Below are positions 1 to 8,091 of a stretch of 51,219 bases of DNA, in pieces. This stretch comes from a virus, in IMG/VR virus record IMGVR_UViG_3300019871_000003, positions 1 through 51,219 of that record; one strand, given 5' to 3'. A program made the translations under genes and the position numbers. The notes beneath the pieces are model-generated. The model was not told where the DNA came from, searched no databases, and saw only the letters and a program-made list of their open reading frames with translations. Position 1 is the first letter of the stretch, and every line of letters starts with the position of its first letter.

Positions 1-1
1 T

Positions 2-433
2 GCAACGACATCCGGTTATCAAGGCGCTGCAACGGCATCCGGTTATCAAGGCGCTGCAACGGCATCCGGTTATCAAGGCGCTGCAACGGCATCCGGTTAT
101 CAAGGCGCTGCAACGGCATCCGGTAACAGAGGCGCTGCAACGGCATCCGGTGATCAAGGCGCTGCAACGGCATCCGGTTATCAAGGCGCTGCAACGGCAT
201 CCGGTTATCAAGGCGCTGCAACGACATCCGGTTATCAAGGCGCTGCAACGGCATCCGGTTATCAAGGCGCTGCAACGGCATCCGGTTATCAAGGCGCTGC
301 AACGGCATCCGGTTATCAAGGCGCTGCAACGGCATCCGGTTATAAAGGCGCTGCAACGACATCCGGTTATCAAGGCGCTGCAACGGCATCCGGTTATCAA
401 GGCGCTGCAACGGCATCCGGTGATCAAGGCGCT
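2..433 (+). repeat. Tandem 27-bp coding repeat, 16 copies
   Basis: Sixteen back-to-back 27-base units, each encoding the nonapeptide A-T-(A/T)-S-G-x-x-G-A, with Tyr-Gln, Asp-Gln, Asn-Arg or Tyr-Lys at the two variable positions. Changes are confined to a few bases: GGC/GAC at codon 3 and the two variable codons. The unit is a multiple of three, so copy-number change never shifts the frame. Five more units of the same repeat end the window (51084-51218). Confidence 0.97.
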
Positions 434-622
434 GCCGTTTCGCTAGGTATAGATGCAAAAGCAAGAGGCATTATAGGGATGTGGTTGACTATAGCCGAAT
501 GGAAAAACGATTCTAAAGGTAATTGGCAGCGTATTGATATTCAAACAATAAAAGTTGATGGAGAAAATACCAAAGAAAATACCTGGTATCGCCTGGTTGA
601 CGGTAAGTTTCAGGAAGCATAA
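2..622 (+). CDS. C-terminal part of DUF7666-like repeat protein (partial)
   Basis: Open frame with no start in the window, the continuation of the gene that begins at 50688. It has 16 A-T-A-S-G-Y-Q-G-A nonapeptides, then a conserved-looking end of about 63 residues (V-S-L-G-I-D-A-K-A-R-G ... W-L-T-I-A-E-W-K ... D-G-K-F-Q-E-A). From memory, phage proteins annotated DUF7666 share this plan: an N-terminal domain, a variable number of Gly/Ala-rich repeats, and a tail ending in an AEWK-like block. The regular G/A/S/T nonapeptides suggest a beta-solenoid stalk (inference). If bases 1-2 (TG) are the same as the last two bases of the window, the joined protein is 383 residues. Function unknown. Confidence 0.85.
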   Translation, partial: ATTSGYQGAATASGYQGAATASGYQGAATASGYQGAATASGNRGAATASGDQGAATASGYQGAATASGYQGAATTSGYQGAATASGYQGAATASGYQGAATASGYQGAATASGYKGAATTSGYQGAATASGYQGAATASGDQGAAVSLGIDAKARGIIGMWLTIAEWKNDSKGNWQRIDIQTIKVDGENTKENTWYRLVDGKFQEA

Positions 623-737
623 ATAGATACTCAATAAAAGCAGTTGTAGACATCGCGCTACACTCGCCAACCCTAACGCTTTTCGAGGCTTAGGTAGATC
701 CCGCACTTATTTAAAAAAGCAATCAAAAATTAAAAAA

Positions 738-1250
738 ATGGCTAAAAGTAAAACAGAACACGTAGTTATCAGAAATCAAAAGCTTTTTTGTTCTAATTGC
801 GGCAGAGAGCAAACAGTTCCTTACCCAATTGAAATACCTGTTTTTGTAGCAATGGGTAAAGCATTTTCAAAAAGTCATGCCAATTGCCCCAAAACATGGT
901 CTGAGCCAGTTGTTAATCCAAGCTTATCCGAACGTCAAAGAGCTGTATTTTGGTTGCAACATGGTGAACATGGGAGTAGCTCTGAATTTATGTATAGTGT
1001 TCTATCTGGTGCTAGATCTATTCACAGTGGTTCATTTCCTTACGATCCATCTGATTTTAAAAGGTGTCACGGCCTACTGGAAATGGTGCCTGAATGGCGA
1101 AACAAACTTGATATGTTAAAGCCGGCTTCTAAAACTTGGAGCAAGTTAGTTGATAACTGGGACAAGCTTACAGAAATGCTCAAAGAGCAAATGATCACTG
1201 GTAAATCCAATGGCATGTATGAATTTATGCATTCACTTAGATCTGAATAA
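738..1250 (+). CDS. Conserved phage protein with CxxC zinc motif
   Basis: 170 residues. A Cys-x-x-Cys pair near residues 18-21, with a His and Cys near 47-50, could form a zinc site. The middle holds S-E-R-Q-R-A-x-F-W-L-x-x-G-E-x-G-S-S-S-E and then D-P-S-D-F-x-R-C, which I recall from uncharacterised phage proteins of the same length. It opens the rightward early block after the repeat gene and is 5 bases from the MazG-like gene. Function unknown. Confidence 0.75.
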   Translation: MAKSKTEHVVIRNQKLFCSNCGREQTVPYPIEIPVFVAMGKAFSKSHANCPKTWSEPVVNPSLSERQRAVFWLQHGEHGSSSEFMYSVLSGARSIHSGSFPYDPSDFKRCHGLLEMVPEWRNKLDMLKPASKTWSKLVDNWDKLTEMLKEQMITGKSNGMYEFMHSLRSE

Positions 1251-1255
1251 TAGCT

Positions 1256-1570
1256 ATGCAAACATCCCTACAAATAACCACCGAAAGCCCCGAAGAAGCT
1301 ACACTGCTGATAGAAATATTAGCGGAGTTAAGAAGCGCCAAAAAACAATATCCTATATGGCCTAAAGACCCTGTTAAAAGAGCCGCTATTGTAATGGAAG
1401 AAGCGGGCGAAGTAGTTCGTGAAGCAAACCACATTGATGAAGGTAAAGGCAATCCTAAAGCCTTAAGAATGGAACTTATCCAAACCGCAGCAATGTGTAT
1501 CAGGATGGCAAACTTAATGGATGCCGAAAAGCAAAACTGCAGAATGGCTGGTGTAGTAGTAACCGATTAA
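1256..1570 (+). CDS. MazG-like nucleotide pyrophosphohydrolase
   Basis: 104 residues, the size of a single-domain all-alpha NTP pyrophosphatase. The metal-binding signature is visible as E-E-A-G-E (residues 48-52) and a second helix with M-E-L (72-74). Family members hydrolyse nucleoside triphosphates, often non-canonical dNTPs, to the monophosphate and pyrophosphate; phage versions may clean the nucleotide pool or lower alarmone signals. It lies in a tight cluster with an HTH gene and two DNA methyltransferases. The substrate cannot be told from sequence. Confidence 0.8.
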   Translation: MQTSLQITTESPEEATLLIEILAELRSAKKQYPIWPKDPVKRAAIVMEEAGEVVREANHIDEGKGNPKALRMELIQTAAMCIRMANLMDAEKQNCRMAGVVVTD

Positions 1571-1582
1571 AATTATCACAAG

Positions 1583-1816
1583 ATGGAAAAGTCTATAGAT
1601 CATTCAACCAATTTAAAAGCGATTAGAGAGCAGCTTATTCGCGGGTGGCGTATCACTGTGCAAAGTGTACTTCAATCAGTAGGCACGCAGGAAGCTCGTA
1701 CTTATATAGCGATTTTGCGAAAGGATCCTGAGTTGAAAATTAAAGATCGATGGATTTCCAAAAACGGAAAGCATTTCAAAGAATATTTCCTTGATGTTCA
1801 TCAAAAAGTAGCATAA
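1583..1816 (+). CDS. Small winged-helix (HTH_39-like) protein
   Basis: 77 residues. The middle (about 20-50) reads as a helix-turn-helix with the pattern T-V-Q-S-V-L-Q-S-V-G-T-Q-E-A-R-T-Y-I-A-I-L-R-K, followed by a beta wing (D-R-W-I-S-K-N-G-K-H-F-K-E-Y). This matches the short phage winged-helix proteins grouped as HTH_39. It probably binds DNA, with target unknown. It lies between the MazG-like gene and a 30-residue membrane peptide. Confidence 0.65.
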   Translation: MEKSIDHSTNLKAIREQLIRGWRITVQSVLQSVGTQEARTYIAILRKDPELKIKDRWISKNGKHFKEYFLDVHQKVA

Positions 1817-1827
1817 ACCATAAAGCC

Positions 1828-1920
1828 ATGATAGCACTAATCATTATCGCAGTTTTAGATGTAGCCTGTGCTTGGATTGCTTATAAACGGGCTATTCCTG
1901 ATCCGGATGAAAAGGATTAA
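1828..1920 (+). CDS. 30-residue membrane peptide
   Basis: Short frame of 30 codons starting 12 bases after the HTH gene. Residues 1-18 are hydrophobic (M-I-A-L-I-I-I-A-V-L-D-V-A) and the end is charged (D-P-D-E-K-D), as in a single-pass membrane peptide. Similar small membrane peptides stand at 7498, 15545, 38996 and 42726. Coding status rests on the clean start, the TM pattern and the operon fit. Confidence 0.5.
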   Translation: MIALIIIAVLDVACAWIAYKRAIPDPDEKD

Positions 1921-1969
1921 CGCCGAATAAAATAACTATTGATAACCCTTTTAAAATAATAATTGAGTA

Positions 1970-2647
1970 ATGGTAAGTGAAGCTAAAAATATTGATAATA
2001 TGGCTTTCATGGCTAAATATCCGGATGGGTTTTTTGATCTCGTTTTAGATGATCCACCCTATGGCGGGTCAATAATGGCTAAGAATAAATTTCAGCGTCA
2101 TAAGACCAAAGCAACATCATACAGGAATAAATCAATACCTAACCCTGAATACTACGACGAATTGTATCGGGTTAGTAAAGAGCAAATAATTTGGGGATGC
2201 CAATATCAAATGTCCTTTTTAAAGCCACATGGATCATTTATAGTTTGGGATAAAAAAGCAGACCCGGACTTGCATAATATGTCCAGCTGTGATATTGCAT
2301 GGTATTCAAAGCGTAAGCAGATTAAAACATTTAACGGCCATTGGTGCGGTGCTGTTAAGTTTGAAAATGAACCGACAATACATATACATCAAAAGCCTGT
2401 AGGTCTTTATGTATGGCTTTTAAATAACTATGCCGAGCCTGGAATGAAAATATTTGATCCACATATGGGAAGCGGAAGCAGTAGAATAGCTGCTTATGAT
2501 TTGGGGTTTGATTATTATGGTTGTGAACTCGACCCAATTAACTTTCAAAACCAACAGGATAGATTTAATAGGCATACAGCACAGCAAAAGTTATTCGCGC
2601 CCGAAACTGTTAAACAAAATTTTATACAAACTTCAATTCTTGACTAA
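1970..2647 (+). CDS. DNA methyltransferase (adenine-N6 or cytosine-N4, DPPY type)
   Basis: 225 residues. Motif IV D-P-P-Y is at 28-31 and the S-adenosylmethionine motif F-D-P-H-M-G-S-G-S comes late (around 160), the order of beta-class amino-methyltransferases. The H-Q-K-P-V block before it is also typical. It would methylate an exocyclic amino group of A or C in viral DNA, probably against host restriction. No restriction enzyme lies beside it, so it appears to be an orphan. Its stop overlaps the next methyltransferase start by one base (TAATG). Confidence 0.9.
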   Translation: MVSEAKNIDNMAFMAKYPDGFFDLVLDDPPYGGSIMAKNKFQRHKTKATSYRNKSIPNPEYYDELYRVSKEQIIWGCQYQMSFLKPHGSFIVWDKKADPDLHNMSSCDIAWYSKRKQIKTFNGHWCGAVKFENEPTIHIHQKPVGLYVWLLNNYAEPGMKIFDPHMGSGSSRIAAYDLGFDYYGCELDPINFQNQQDRFNRHTAQQKLFAPETVKQNFIQTSILD

Positions 2648-3468
2648 TGATAGACGATATAGCCATAAGCGGTCAAAGCAAAGTTAATAAGCGCGAAATA
2701 GATCATAACGCTTATATCCCGCATCTTTTTAATGACCATTTCCAAAACTATAAACCATATAACATTCCAAAGGCTCAACTGATCATTGCAGATATACCTT
2801 ATAATATTGGTAAAAACGCATACGGTTCAAATCCAAGTTGGTATATTGATGGGGACAATAAAAACGGTGAAAGTAAACTGGCGGGTAAAGAGTTCTTTGA
2901 TACGGATAAGGATTTTAGAATTACAGAGTTTCTTCACTTCTGTTCAACCATGTTGATTAAAGAGCCAAAGGAAAGTGGTAAGGCACCATGTATGATAGTA
3001 TTCTGCGCTTTTGAGCAGCAATTTGAGCTTATTGAAAAAGCTAAAAAGTATGGCCTCAATAATTACATCAACCTGGTTTTTAAAAAGAATTTCTCTGCCC
3101 AGGTATTAAAAGCAAACATGCGCATTGTTGGGAATTGTGAGTATACAATTTTGCTTTACCGGGATAAGTTGCCAAAGTTTAACAATCGTGGCAAAATGAT
3201 CTTTAATTGCTTTGATTGGGCAAGAGATACGGCGGTAGAAAAAATACACCCTACGCAGAAACCATTAAAAGTATTGGAACAACTGATCGATGTTTTTACG
3301 GACCCCGGTGACGTTGTTATTGATCCTGTTGCTGGAAGTGGATCTACATTATTAGCCGCCATTCTTTCAGGGAGAAAAGCCTATGGGTTTGAGATTAAAA
3401 AAGATTTCTTCAAACTGGCCAATGAGAAAATGCTATCTAAATATCAACGTAAATTATTCGTGTCATGA
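2647..3468 (+). CDS. DNA methyltransferase (beta class, DIPY motif)
   Basis: 273 residues. The catalytic motif is D-I-P-Y (49-52) rather than D-P-P-Y, followed by N-I-G-K-N-A-Y. Late in the protein come H-P-T-Q-K-P and D-P-V-A-G-S-G-S-T (around 225), the SAM-binding loop. I recall a family of Bacteroidota phage methyltransferases with this DIPY signature, so it is probably active. It is coupled to the preceding methyltransferase by TAATG and overlaps the next gene by ATGA. Confidence 0.9.
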   Translation: MIDDIAISGQSKVNKREIDHNAYIPHLFNDHFQNYKPYNIPKAQLIIADIPYNIGKNAYGSNPSWYIDGDNKNGESKLAGKEFFDTDKDFRITEFLHFCSTMLIKEPKESGKAPCMIVFCAFEQQFELIEKAKKYGLNNYINLVFKKNFSAQVLKANMRIVGNCEYTILLYRDKLPKFNNRGKMIFNCFDWARDTAVEKIHPTQKPLKVLEQLIDVFTDPGDVVIDPVAGSGSTLLAAILSGRKAYGFEIKKDFFKLANEKMLSKYQRKLFVS

Positions 3469-3821
3469 TCAAACAAACTATGACCCCCGAAAAGAAAGCC
3501 AGGATATATAAGTCTGTTCAGTTCTTAGCTGTCATGGCTGAAGTAATTAAGATGGAACATTTAACAGACCTGATAGATACTGATTTTAAGAACCCGCAAG
3601 CGAACCAATTCGCTAAACGGATAAAAGCAGATGCCGAGGCTATTCAATTTCATTTAAAGTGCAACGACCGTGTTAAAATCGAATTTAAAGACCTTGAATT
3701 CATTCAGGAGTATGCCGGGGAGTTATACCGTGTTTTCCATTTCTTTATCGGACTTGGAATAACGCAAATCAAAGAGGTGATGGATAATATAGAGCAGATA
3801 GCTGAGGGGGTTGAAGCGTGA
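3465..3821 (+). CDS. Hypothetical helical protein
   Basis: 118 residues, start overlapping the methyltransferase stop (ATGA). Predominantly alpha-helical in appearance, with many Lys/Glu and several Phe/Tyr near the end (Y-R-V-F-H-F-F-I-G-L-G). No recognised motif. Its coupling to the methyltransferases suggests co-expression; function unknown. Confidence 0.7.
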   Translation: MIKQTMTPEKKARIYKSVQFLAVMAEVIKMEHLTDLIDTDFKNPQANQFAKRIKADAEAIQFHLKCNDRVKIEFKDLEFIQEYAGELYRVFHFFIGLGITQIKEVMDNIEQIAEGVEA

Positions 3822-4090
3822 CAAACAAAGATGTTTTATATCTCCAGAATGCCAGTAAATGCCGAAGCATGGGCCATTGTCTGGAATTACTGGTCGAGGA
3901 AATGAAGTATTACGAAACTACCCTGGATGTATATAATAAAGAGCTTACACTAATTAAAATCAATGATGTAAAGCAAGAGTACAACCAGTTATTCGATCAG
4001 CAGCTTGATCTATTCTTTGAAATAAAAGAGCATAATACAAAAAGAAGCCGGGATGTAATGTTAGAAATAAACCGGCCGCATAAAGTGTGA
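3818..4090 (+). CDS. Hypothetical protein, GTG start
   Basis: 90 residues. The GTG start overlaps the previous stop (GTGA), the usual coupling pattern in this block. Helical and acidic/basic mixed, with Leu-rich stretches that could form a short coiled coil. No family recognised. Confidence 0.65.
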   Translation: MTNKDVLYLQNASKCRSMGHCLELLVEEMKYYETTLDVYNKELTLIKINDVKQEYNQLFDQQLDLFFEIKEHNTKRSRDVMLEINRPHKV

Positions 4091-4119
4091 TTTAAACTAA
4101 CCCTAATTATAATTATATA

Positions 4120-4518
4120 ATGGCTAACTACACTAATCTTCTTAAAGACCCTCGCTGGCAAAAGAAACGTCTGGAAATAATGGATAGGGATAGTTTTACC
4201 TGTACCATGTGTGGTGATACAAAGGAAACTTTGAACGTTCATCACAAGGATTATGAAAATAAGAAATTCCCTTGGGATGTTTCGAACGAAAATTTAATAA
4301 CAGTTTGCGAAACCTGTCATCAAATAATAGAAGGTTGTAAAAAATCTGGATTTATCGTTTTTTCAACGGCCAAAAATGATGATCAGTTATTAGCATTCGG
4401 AGTATTTAAGAACGAAAAATGCATTGCAATAGCGAATATGGATGATCAATCATCCTCATCTTATTCTATTGATACGCTCGAAAAATGGGTAGAAAAATTA
4501 AAAAAAATTACTGTTTAA
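4120..4518 (+). CDS. HNH endonuclease
   Basis: 132 residues. The N-terminal half is an HNH fold: D-P-R-W-Q-K-K-R near 10-17, Cys-x-x-Cys near 28-31, N-V-H-H near 40-43, then C-E-T-C-H near 67-71. The histidines and zinc cysteines needed for a beta-beta-alpha-metal nuclease are all present. Phage HNH proteins may be homing enzymes or assist packaging; this one sits among methyltransferase and replication genes, so a recombination or host-DNA role is as likely. The last 50 residues resemble nothing I know. Confidence 0.85.
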   Translation: MANYTNLLKDPRWQKKRLEIMDRDSFTCTMCGDTKETLNVHHKDYENKKFPWDVSNENLITVCETCHQIIEGCKKSGFIVFSTAKNDDQLLAFGVFKNEKCIAIANMDDQSSSSYSIDTLEKWVEKLKKITV

Positions 4519-4519
4519 T

Positions 4520-5362
4520 ATGGCAAAACAACCTTACATACCGCTATATATTGGTGACTGGGAAAAGGACACAAATTGCCTTACACCGATGGCAGAATTT
4601 GCTTTATTAAAATTGACTTTTAAGCTATTTAATGCTGAAAAAAGAGGTGTTTTTGAGGCAAATTTTCGCACACTTTCTGTGCTTTTTAAGTGTAGTTTGG
4701 ACGAAACCAAAGAGATTTTTAAGGAATTAATAGAAAATAAAATTTTAGATATTTCTGACATTCAAGATGGTAAATTTTGCATAAAAAGCCGCCGTATGTT
4801 ACGGGAAACGGAAATTTCTGAAAAGCGCGCAACGTCTGGTAGAAAAGGTGGCGAAAGTAAAACTAAAGCAAAACCTAAGCAAACTAAAAGCAAAAGCGAA
4901 GCAAAACAACAGCAAAACCCTGATAATGATATTGATAATAATAATGTAATTAATGAAGCAGTATATAAAAAAATAATAGGTGTCGAAAATTCTGATTTTG
5001 ATGAAATACTTGACGAGTACTGCGAATCATTAACCGAAAATATAAAAACTGATCCGGAAGAAATAATTCCTTCGATCAACATGGCCATTGAACATCTTTC
5101 TGAAATGTCCTATTGGAGAACAGTAGTTGAGCATCACAAAATTTCTGAAACTGAACGCCTTGATTATTTCAAAATATTCTATGAGCAAAATCAAGACTCT
5201 TACCTGGTAAGATATCCAACATGGCTTGATATGGCTAAGCATTTTTACAACTGGGTGCCAGTTTATAAAGCCAAGAATAGACCAATCGCCACGTTGGGAA
5301 AGGGCCCTACTGTAGTGATTGAAGCCGGACAAATTGAAATTAAAAGAATGCCAAGAATATGA
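4520..5362 (+). CDS. DUF1376-like phage replication protein
   Basis: 280 residues. The start (Y-I-P-L-Y-I-G-D-W-E-K-D-T ... L-T-P-M-A-E-F-A-L-L-K-L) fits DUF1376, the winged-helix domain of phage replisome organisers. A Lys/Ser/Gln-rich linker spans about 105-135, and the C-terminal part is helical with an aromatic cluster (W-L-D-M-A-K-H-F-Y-N-W). By analogy it binds the origin and helps load the host helicase. It overlaps the next gene by ATGA, which may be its partner. The window holds no phage DNA polymerase, so host replication enzymes are probably recruited. Confidence 0.75.
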   Translation: MAKQPYIPLYIGDWEKDTNCLTPMAEFALLKLTFKLFNAEKRGVFEANFRTLSVLFKCSLDETKEIFKELIENKILDISDIQDGKFCIKSRRMLRETEISEKRATSGRKGGESKTKAKPKQTKSKSEAKQQQNPDNDIDNNNVINEAVYKKIIGVENSDFDEILDEYCESLTENIKTDPEEIIPSINMAIEHLSEMSYWRTVVEHHKISETERLDYFKIFYEQNQDSYLVRYPTWLDMAKHFYNWVPVYKAKNRPIATLGKGPTVVIEAGQIEIKRMPRI

Positions 5363-6183
5363 ATGAATTACAAAAAACTCAAAGCAATTTGCCTGTAAAA
5401 ATCATAGGCGTTTTTTCGAAGCCCAACGCATTGCAGGAAGCTGAGCAAACTCTAATTAATGCGATTGATAAAGCGGTTTTGACGTGTTATTTTGAACTCA
5501 ATCAAAATGTGCCTAACCAAACTGATCGTACCGTCCTGGTTAATAAAATTCTTGATAGTATCCTTGATAGGTATACTTCAATAAGAGCTGATGAGATCGC
5601 GGAGGCTTTTTCAAATGGTGTAAGAAAACATTACGGCGAATACTTTGGACTCTGTTTAATTTCATTTGAGCAATTTATTAAAGGCTATCTCGAAAGCGAA
5701 AAGCGCAAATGTATGGCTAAGGAATATATCAAGTCTCAATCCGAAACCAAAAACGAGCCCTCTATTGACGAAAAATTCACAACTGCAAAAGGCCTTTGCC
5801 TGGAAGCTTTTGAAAAGGTTAAACAGGGTAAATCTATTGGATTAACAGCTGTAGCGGTTTATACTTTCCTGAACGATATTCAACTCATTGACCCGGATTA
5901 TAAAAAAGGAATCATGCCGCAAGCCCTGGAAGAACTGGTAAAAGAAAAAGAGGCCGAAGCTATCAACTGCTTTGAACTTTTAAAGCGCCGGCGATTAAAC
6001 GCTGATCTGGAATTATTGAAGTTAAACATTCAGGCAGACGGTATTACCTCGGGTCAGTACAACGAATGCAAGCGGGTAGGCAAAAGGATCATCTTAAATA
6101 ACTGGATGCGTGATATAATTCTCAATGAAGATAATCTGTCAGAGCTTATTGATGGTAAAAGGTTATTCTATAAATCAAAGTAA
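5359..6183 (+). CDS. Putative replication accessory protein
   Basis: 274 residues, helical. It has an R-A-D-E-I-A-E-A-F-S-N-G-V-R-K-H-Y-G-E-Y-F-G-L block that I associate with Bacteroidota phage proteins found beside DUF1376 replication genes. The start overlaps that gene by ATGA. No Walker motif is visible, so it is not an ATPase loader of the DnaC type. Role as helicase-loading or origin partner is inferred from position only. Confidence 0.6.
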   Translation: MNELQKTQSNLPVKIIGVFSKPNALQEAEQTLINAIDKAVLTCYFELNQNVPNQTDRTVLVNKILDSILDRYTSIRADEIAEAFSNGVRKHYGEYFGLCLISFEQFIKGYLESEKRKCMAKEYIKSQSETKNEPSIDEKFTTAKGLCLEAFEKVKQGKSIGLTAVAVYTFLNDIQLIDPDYKKGIMPQALEELVKEKEAEAINCFELLKRRRLNADLELLKLNIQADGITSGQYNECKRVGKRIILNNWMRDIILNEDNLSELIDGKRLFYKSK

Positions 6184-6185
6184 CC

Positions 6186-6653
6186 ATGCAAGTAAAACTT
6201 AAAATATGTTCTGTCTGCAACGATCCCTGCGTCTTATGGGTAAGTACCCCAAAGATGTGCCGTAACTGCGCTGTCCTTTCTAAAGCAAAGGAGAAACAGC
6301 AACAAGCAAGGTTAACACAAACCGAAGACGGAGCAGAAGCAAAAGTGTTTCCAGTCAAGAAATACCAGACGGTTCAGATTAAAAAGGTTTCGACCAGGCA
6401 ACAAAGATTAAACACGGCTTATAATGTTCAGGCCAAGGTTTATAAAAAGAACAATCCAGTTTGTAAGGCCCGGGTAAAGTGTATAGGGTCACAGACTACC
6501 GATGTTCACCATAAAAAAGGCCGGGGCGAATATCTACTTGATGAAAGTACCTGGTTACCGGTTTGCCGGGAATGCCATAACTGGATTAACGAAAATAATA
6601 AACAAGCTATGGCTTTAGGGCTGTGTGAATCAAGATTATCAAAAGCAATATGA
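6186..6653 (+). CDS. HNH-type zinc nuclease
   Basis: 155 residues. An N-terminal zinc ribbon (C-S-V-C near 8-11, C-R-N-C near 25-28) is followed by a Lys/Gln-rich stretch. The C-terminal HNH domain has C-K-A-R-V-K-C, D-V-H-H-K-K-G-R-G and C-R-E-C-H-N-W. From memory, this architecture is common in phage replication/recombination modules. It overlaps the cytosine methyltransferase start by four bases (ATGA). Confidence 0.8.
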   Translation: MQVKLKICSVCNDPCVLWVSTPKMCRNCAVLSKAKEKQQQARLTQTEDGAEAKVFPVKKYQTVQIKKVSTRQQRLNTAYNVQAKVYKKNNPVCKARVKCIGSQTTDVHHKKGRGEYLLDESTWLPVCRECHNWINENNKQAMALGLCESRLSKAI

Positions 6654-7501
6654 AGCACGGATCATTATTTTCAGGTATTGGCGGCTTTGATCTTGCTGCT
6701 GAATGGATGGGGTGGGATAATGTGTTTCATTGCGAATGGAACGAGTTCGGACAAAAAGTATTAAAATATTACTGGCCTAAAGCTATAAGTTATGCAGACA
6801 TTACAAAAACAGACTTCACTATTCACAGAGCAACAATTGATATACTTAGTGGAGGATTCCCTTGCCAACCCTATTCAGCCGCGGGAAAGCGAAAAGGGAC
6901 AGAAGATGAACGCCATCTATGGCCGGAAATGCTTAGAGCAATTGGAGAAATTCAGCCAAGTTGGGTCGTTGGTGAGAATGTTCCCGGCCTTGTTAATTGG
7001 TCAAATGGGTTGGTATTCGAACAGGTGCAAATTGACCTGGAGGCTAAGGGCTACGAAGTCACACCGTTTTTACTTCCAGCTGCGGGTGTCAACGCTCCGC
7101 ACACAAGAGATCGCATCTGGTTTATTGCACACTCCGAGAGCAATTCACGGAACAATGAATTTAGAAATGAAAGACCACAATCACATACGGTTTCGGAAAA
7201 ACGACCTGATGAATATTTCCCTTTTGCCAACTCCAACGAAAAGCGATTATGTGACCAGGAACAAATCGGACAATTGGGAAGGTGGGGACATAGTTTCGAC
7301 GGTATCGGAAATCTATGGGAGGAATTCCCGACTCAATCACCGGTTTGTATTGGAAATGATGGGCTTTCCGGTGAACTGGACGGAATTACCTTTTCTAAAT
7401 GGCGAAACGAATCAATCAAAGCAGGAGGAAACGCAATAGTCCCGCAGGTCGCTTTACAAATATTCAAGTCAATTGAACAATACAATAACCTGACCCCATG
7501 A
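6650..7501 (+). CDS. C5 cytosine DNA methyltransferase (Dcm family)
   Basis: 283 residues, compact for the family. Motifs in order: SAM loop S-L-F-S-G-I-G-G-F-D (5-14), catalytic F-P-C-Q-P-Y-S (70-76, nucleophile Cys 72), E-N-V (109-111), H-T-R-D-R (151-155), and the closing G-G-N-A-I-V-P-Q block near 260. The target-recognition region between is short, so specificity is probably a short site. It transfers a methyl group from SAM to cytosine C5 and is the third methyltransferase in this block. A second open frame of 215 codons lies inside it (see 6792-7439). Confidence 0.95.
   Translation: MKHGSLFSGIGGFDLAAEWMGWDNVFHCEWNEFGQKVLKYYWPKAISYADITKTDFTIHRATIDILSGGFPCQPYSAAGKRKGTEDERHLWPEMLRAIGEIQPSWVVGENVPGLVNWSNGLVFEQVQIDLEAKGYEVTPFLLPAAGVNAPHTRDRIWFIAHSESNSRNNEFRNERPQSHTVSEKRPDEYFPFANSNEKRLCDQEQIGQLGRWGHSFDGIGNLWEEFPTQSPVCIGNDGLSGELDGITFSKWRNESIKAGGNAIVPQVALQIFKSIEQYNNLTP
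6792..7439 (+). CDS. Overprinted frame within the C5 methyltransferase gene
   Basis: 215 codons in a different frame, wholly inside the methyltransferase gene. The translation is not random: S-L-A-N-P near 28, then G-W-Y-S-x-R-C-K-L-T-W-x-L-x-A-T-K-S, F-Y-F-Q-L-x-x-S-T, repeated L-L-x-T-P, and an end reading L-N-x-R-F-V-x-E-M-M-G-F-P-x-N-W-T-E-L-P-F. I recall phage proteins with these same blocks (GLLPTP, MMGFPxxWTELPF) annotated near or as methyltransferase-associated proteins. Whether it is translated here, or the similarity only mirrors conserved methyltransferase codons, is open. Confidence 0.45.
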   Translation: MQTLQKQTSLFTEQQLIYLVEDSLANPIQPRESEKGQKMNAIYGRKCLEQLEKFSQVGSLVRMFPALLIGQMGWYSNRCKLTWRLRATKSHRFYFQLRVSTLRTQEIASGLLHTPRAIHGTMNLEMKDHNHIRFRKNDLMNISLLPTPTKSDYVTRNKSDNWEGGDIVSTVSEIYGRNSRLNHRFVLEMMGFPVNWTELPFLNGETNQSKQEETQ

Positions 7502-7590
7502 AACATTACCTACGCTACTTCACCCTACCTACTTTAATAATACTATTAACTACTTCTATTTACTATACACTTAAAGATAAATTGAAATGA
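7498..7590 (+). CDS. 30-residue membrane peptide
   Basis: Thirty codons linked at both ends by ATGA overlaps: to the methyltransferase stop and to the next gene start. The centre (L-P-T-L-I-I-L-L-T-T-S-I-Y-Y) is one membrane span with a Lys-rich C-terminus. The double coupling is good evidence of translation; function unknown. Confidence 0.55.
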   Translation: MKHYLRYFTLPTLIILLTTSIYYTLKDKLK

Positions 7591-8057
7591 ATAAGAAAGC
7601 TTATCAATGGCAAGGAGAGCCAGTAGAAACAAGATTCGGCTATGTATTACAGCAAGAAAATAAAGAAAAGCCAATGTACTGGTATAACTTCGAATGCTTC
7701 AATAAACAGAAGATTGATGATTCTTTCGAGCCGGATCATTTCGTTAGAGATAATGGCAATCATTTTTCTTTAATATCTGCCATTGAAGTAACTCAACACG
7801 GGCAAACTTTCTTACTTGCGAACCATTGCGGCATAGGTGTTCATAAGCTTTTAAATGGCGGCTGGCCTAACTATGCTCATTTCTCATTAAGTGGCAAATT
7901 CGAAGAAGATCCGGCACCATACTTTGCTATCAAAAAGTTCAACCTTGAAGAATATGAGTCGCATGAAAGTGAGCGTAGGAAGTGGCAGAAGAAAGAATAT
8001 CCAGAGCAATTTGAAAAGATGGAGCGGTTACGAAATTCATTTATTAAAAGGCTTTAA
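7587..8057 (+). CDS. Hypothetical phage protein
   Basis: 156 residues, acidic and aromatic, with a charged helical end (S-E-R-R-K-W-Q-K-K-E-Y-P). The core contains a hydrophobic strand pattern around H-G-Q-T-F-L-L-A-N-H-C-G-I-G. No family recognised. It is the last gene of the first rightward block before the leftward regulator. Confidence 0.7.
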   Translation: MNKKAYQWQGEPVETRFGYVLQQENKEKPMYWYNFECFNKQKIDDSFEPDHFVRDNGNHFSLISAIEVTQHGQTFLLANHCGIGVHKLLNGGWPNYAHFSLSGKFEEDPAPYFAIKKFNLEEYESHESERRKWQKKEYPEQFEKMERLRNSFIKRL

Positions 8058-8091
8058 CCTATGTATATAAGCATAGTGAGATTAAAGGGGA

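Noticed and set aside
2-433. CRISPR-like array
   Set aside because: Units are joined head to tail with no unique spacers, lie in frame inside a gene, and differ only at a few codons.
150-446. Repeated M-I-K-A-L-Q-R-H-P frame
   Set aside because: Out-of-frame reading of the 27-bp repeat; a unit of 27 keeps all frames open, and only frame 2 continues into the conserved end of the protein.
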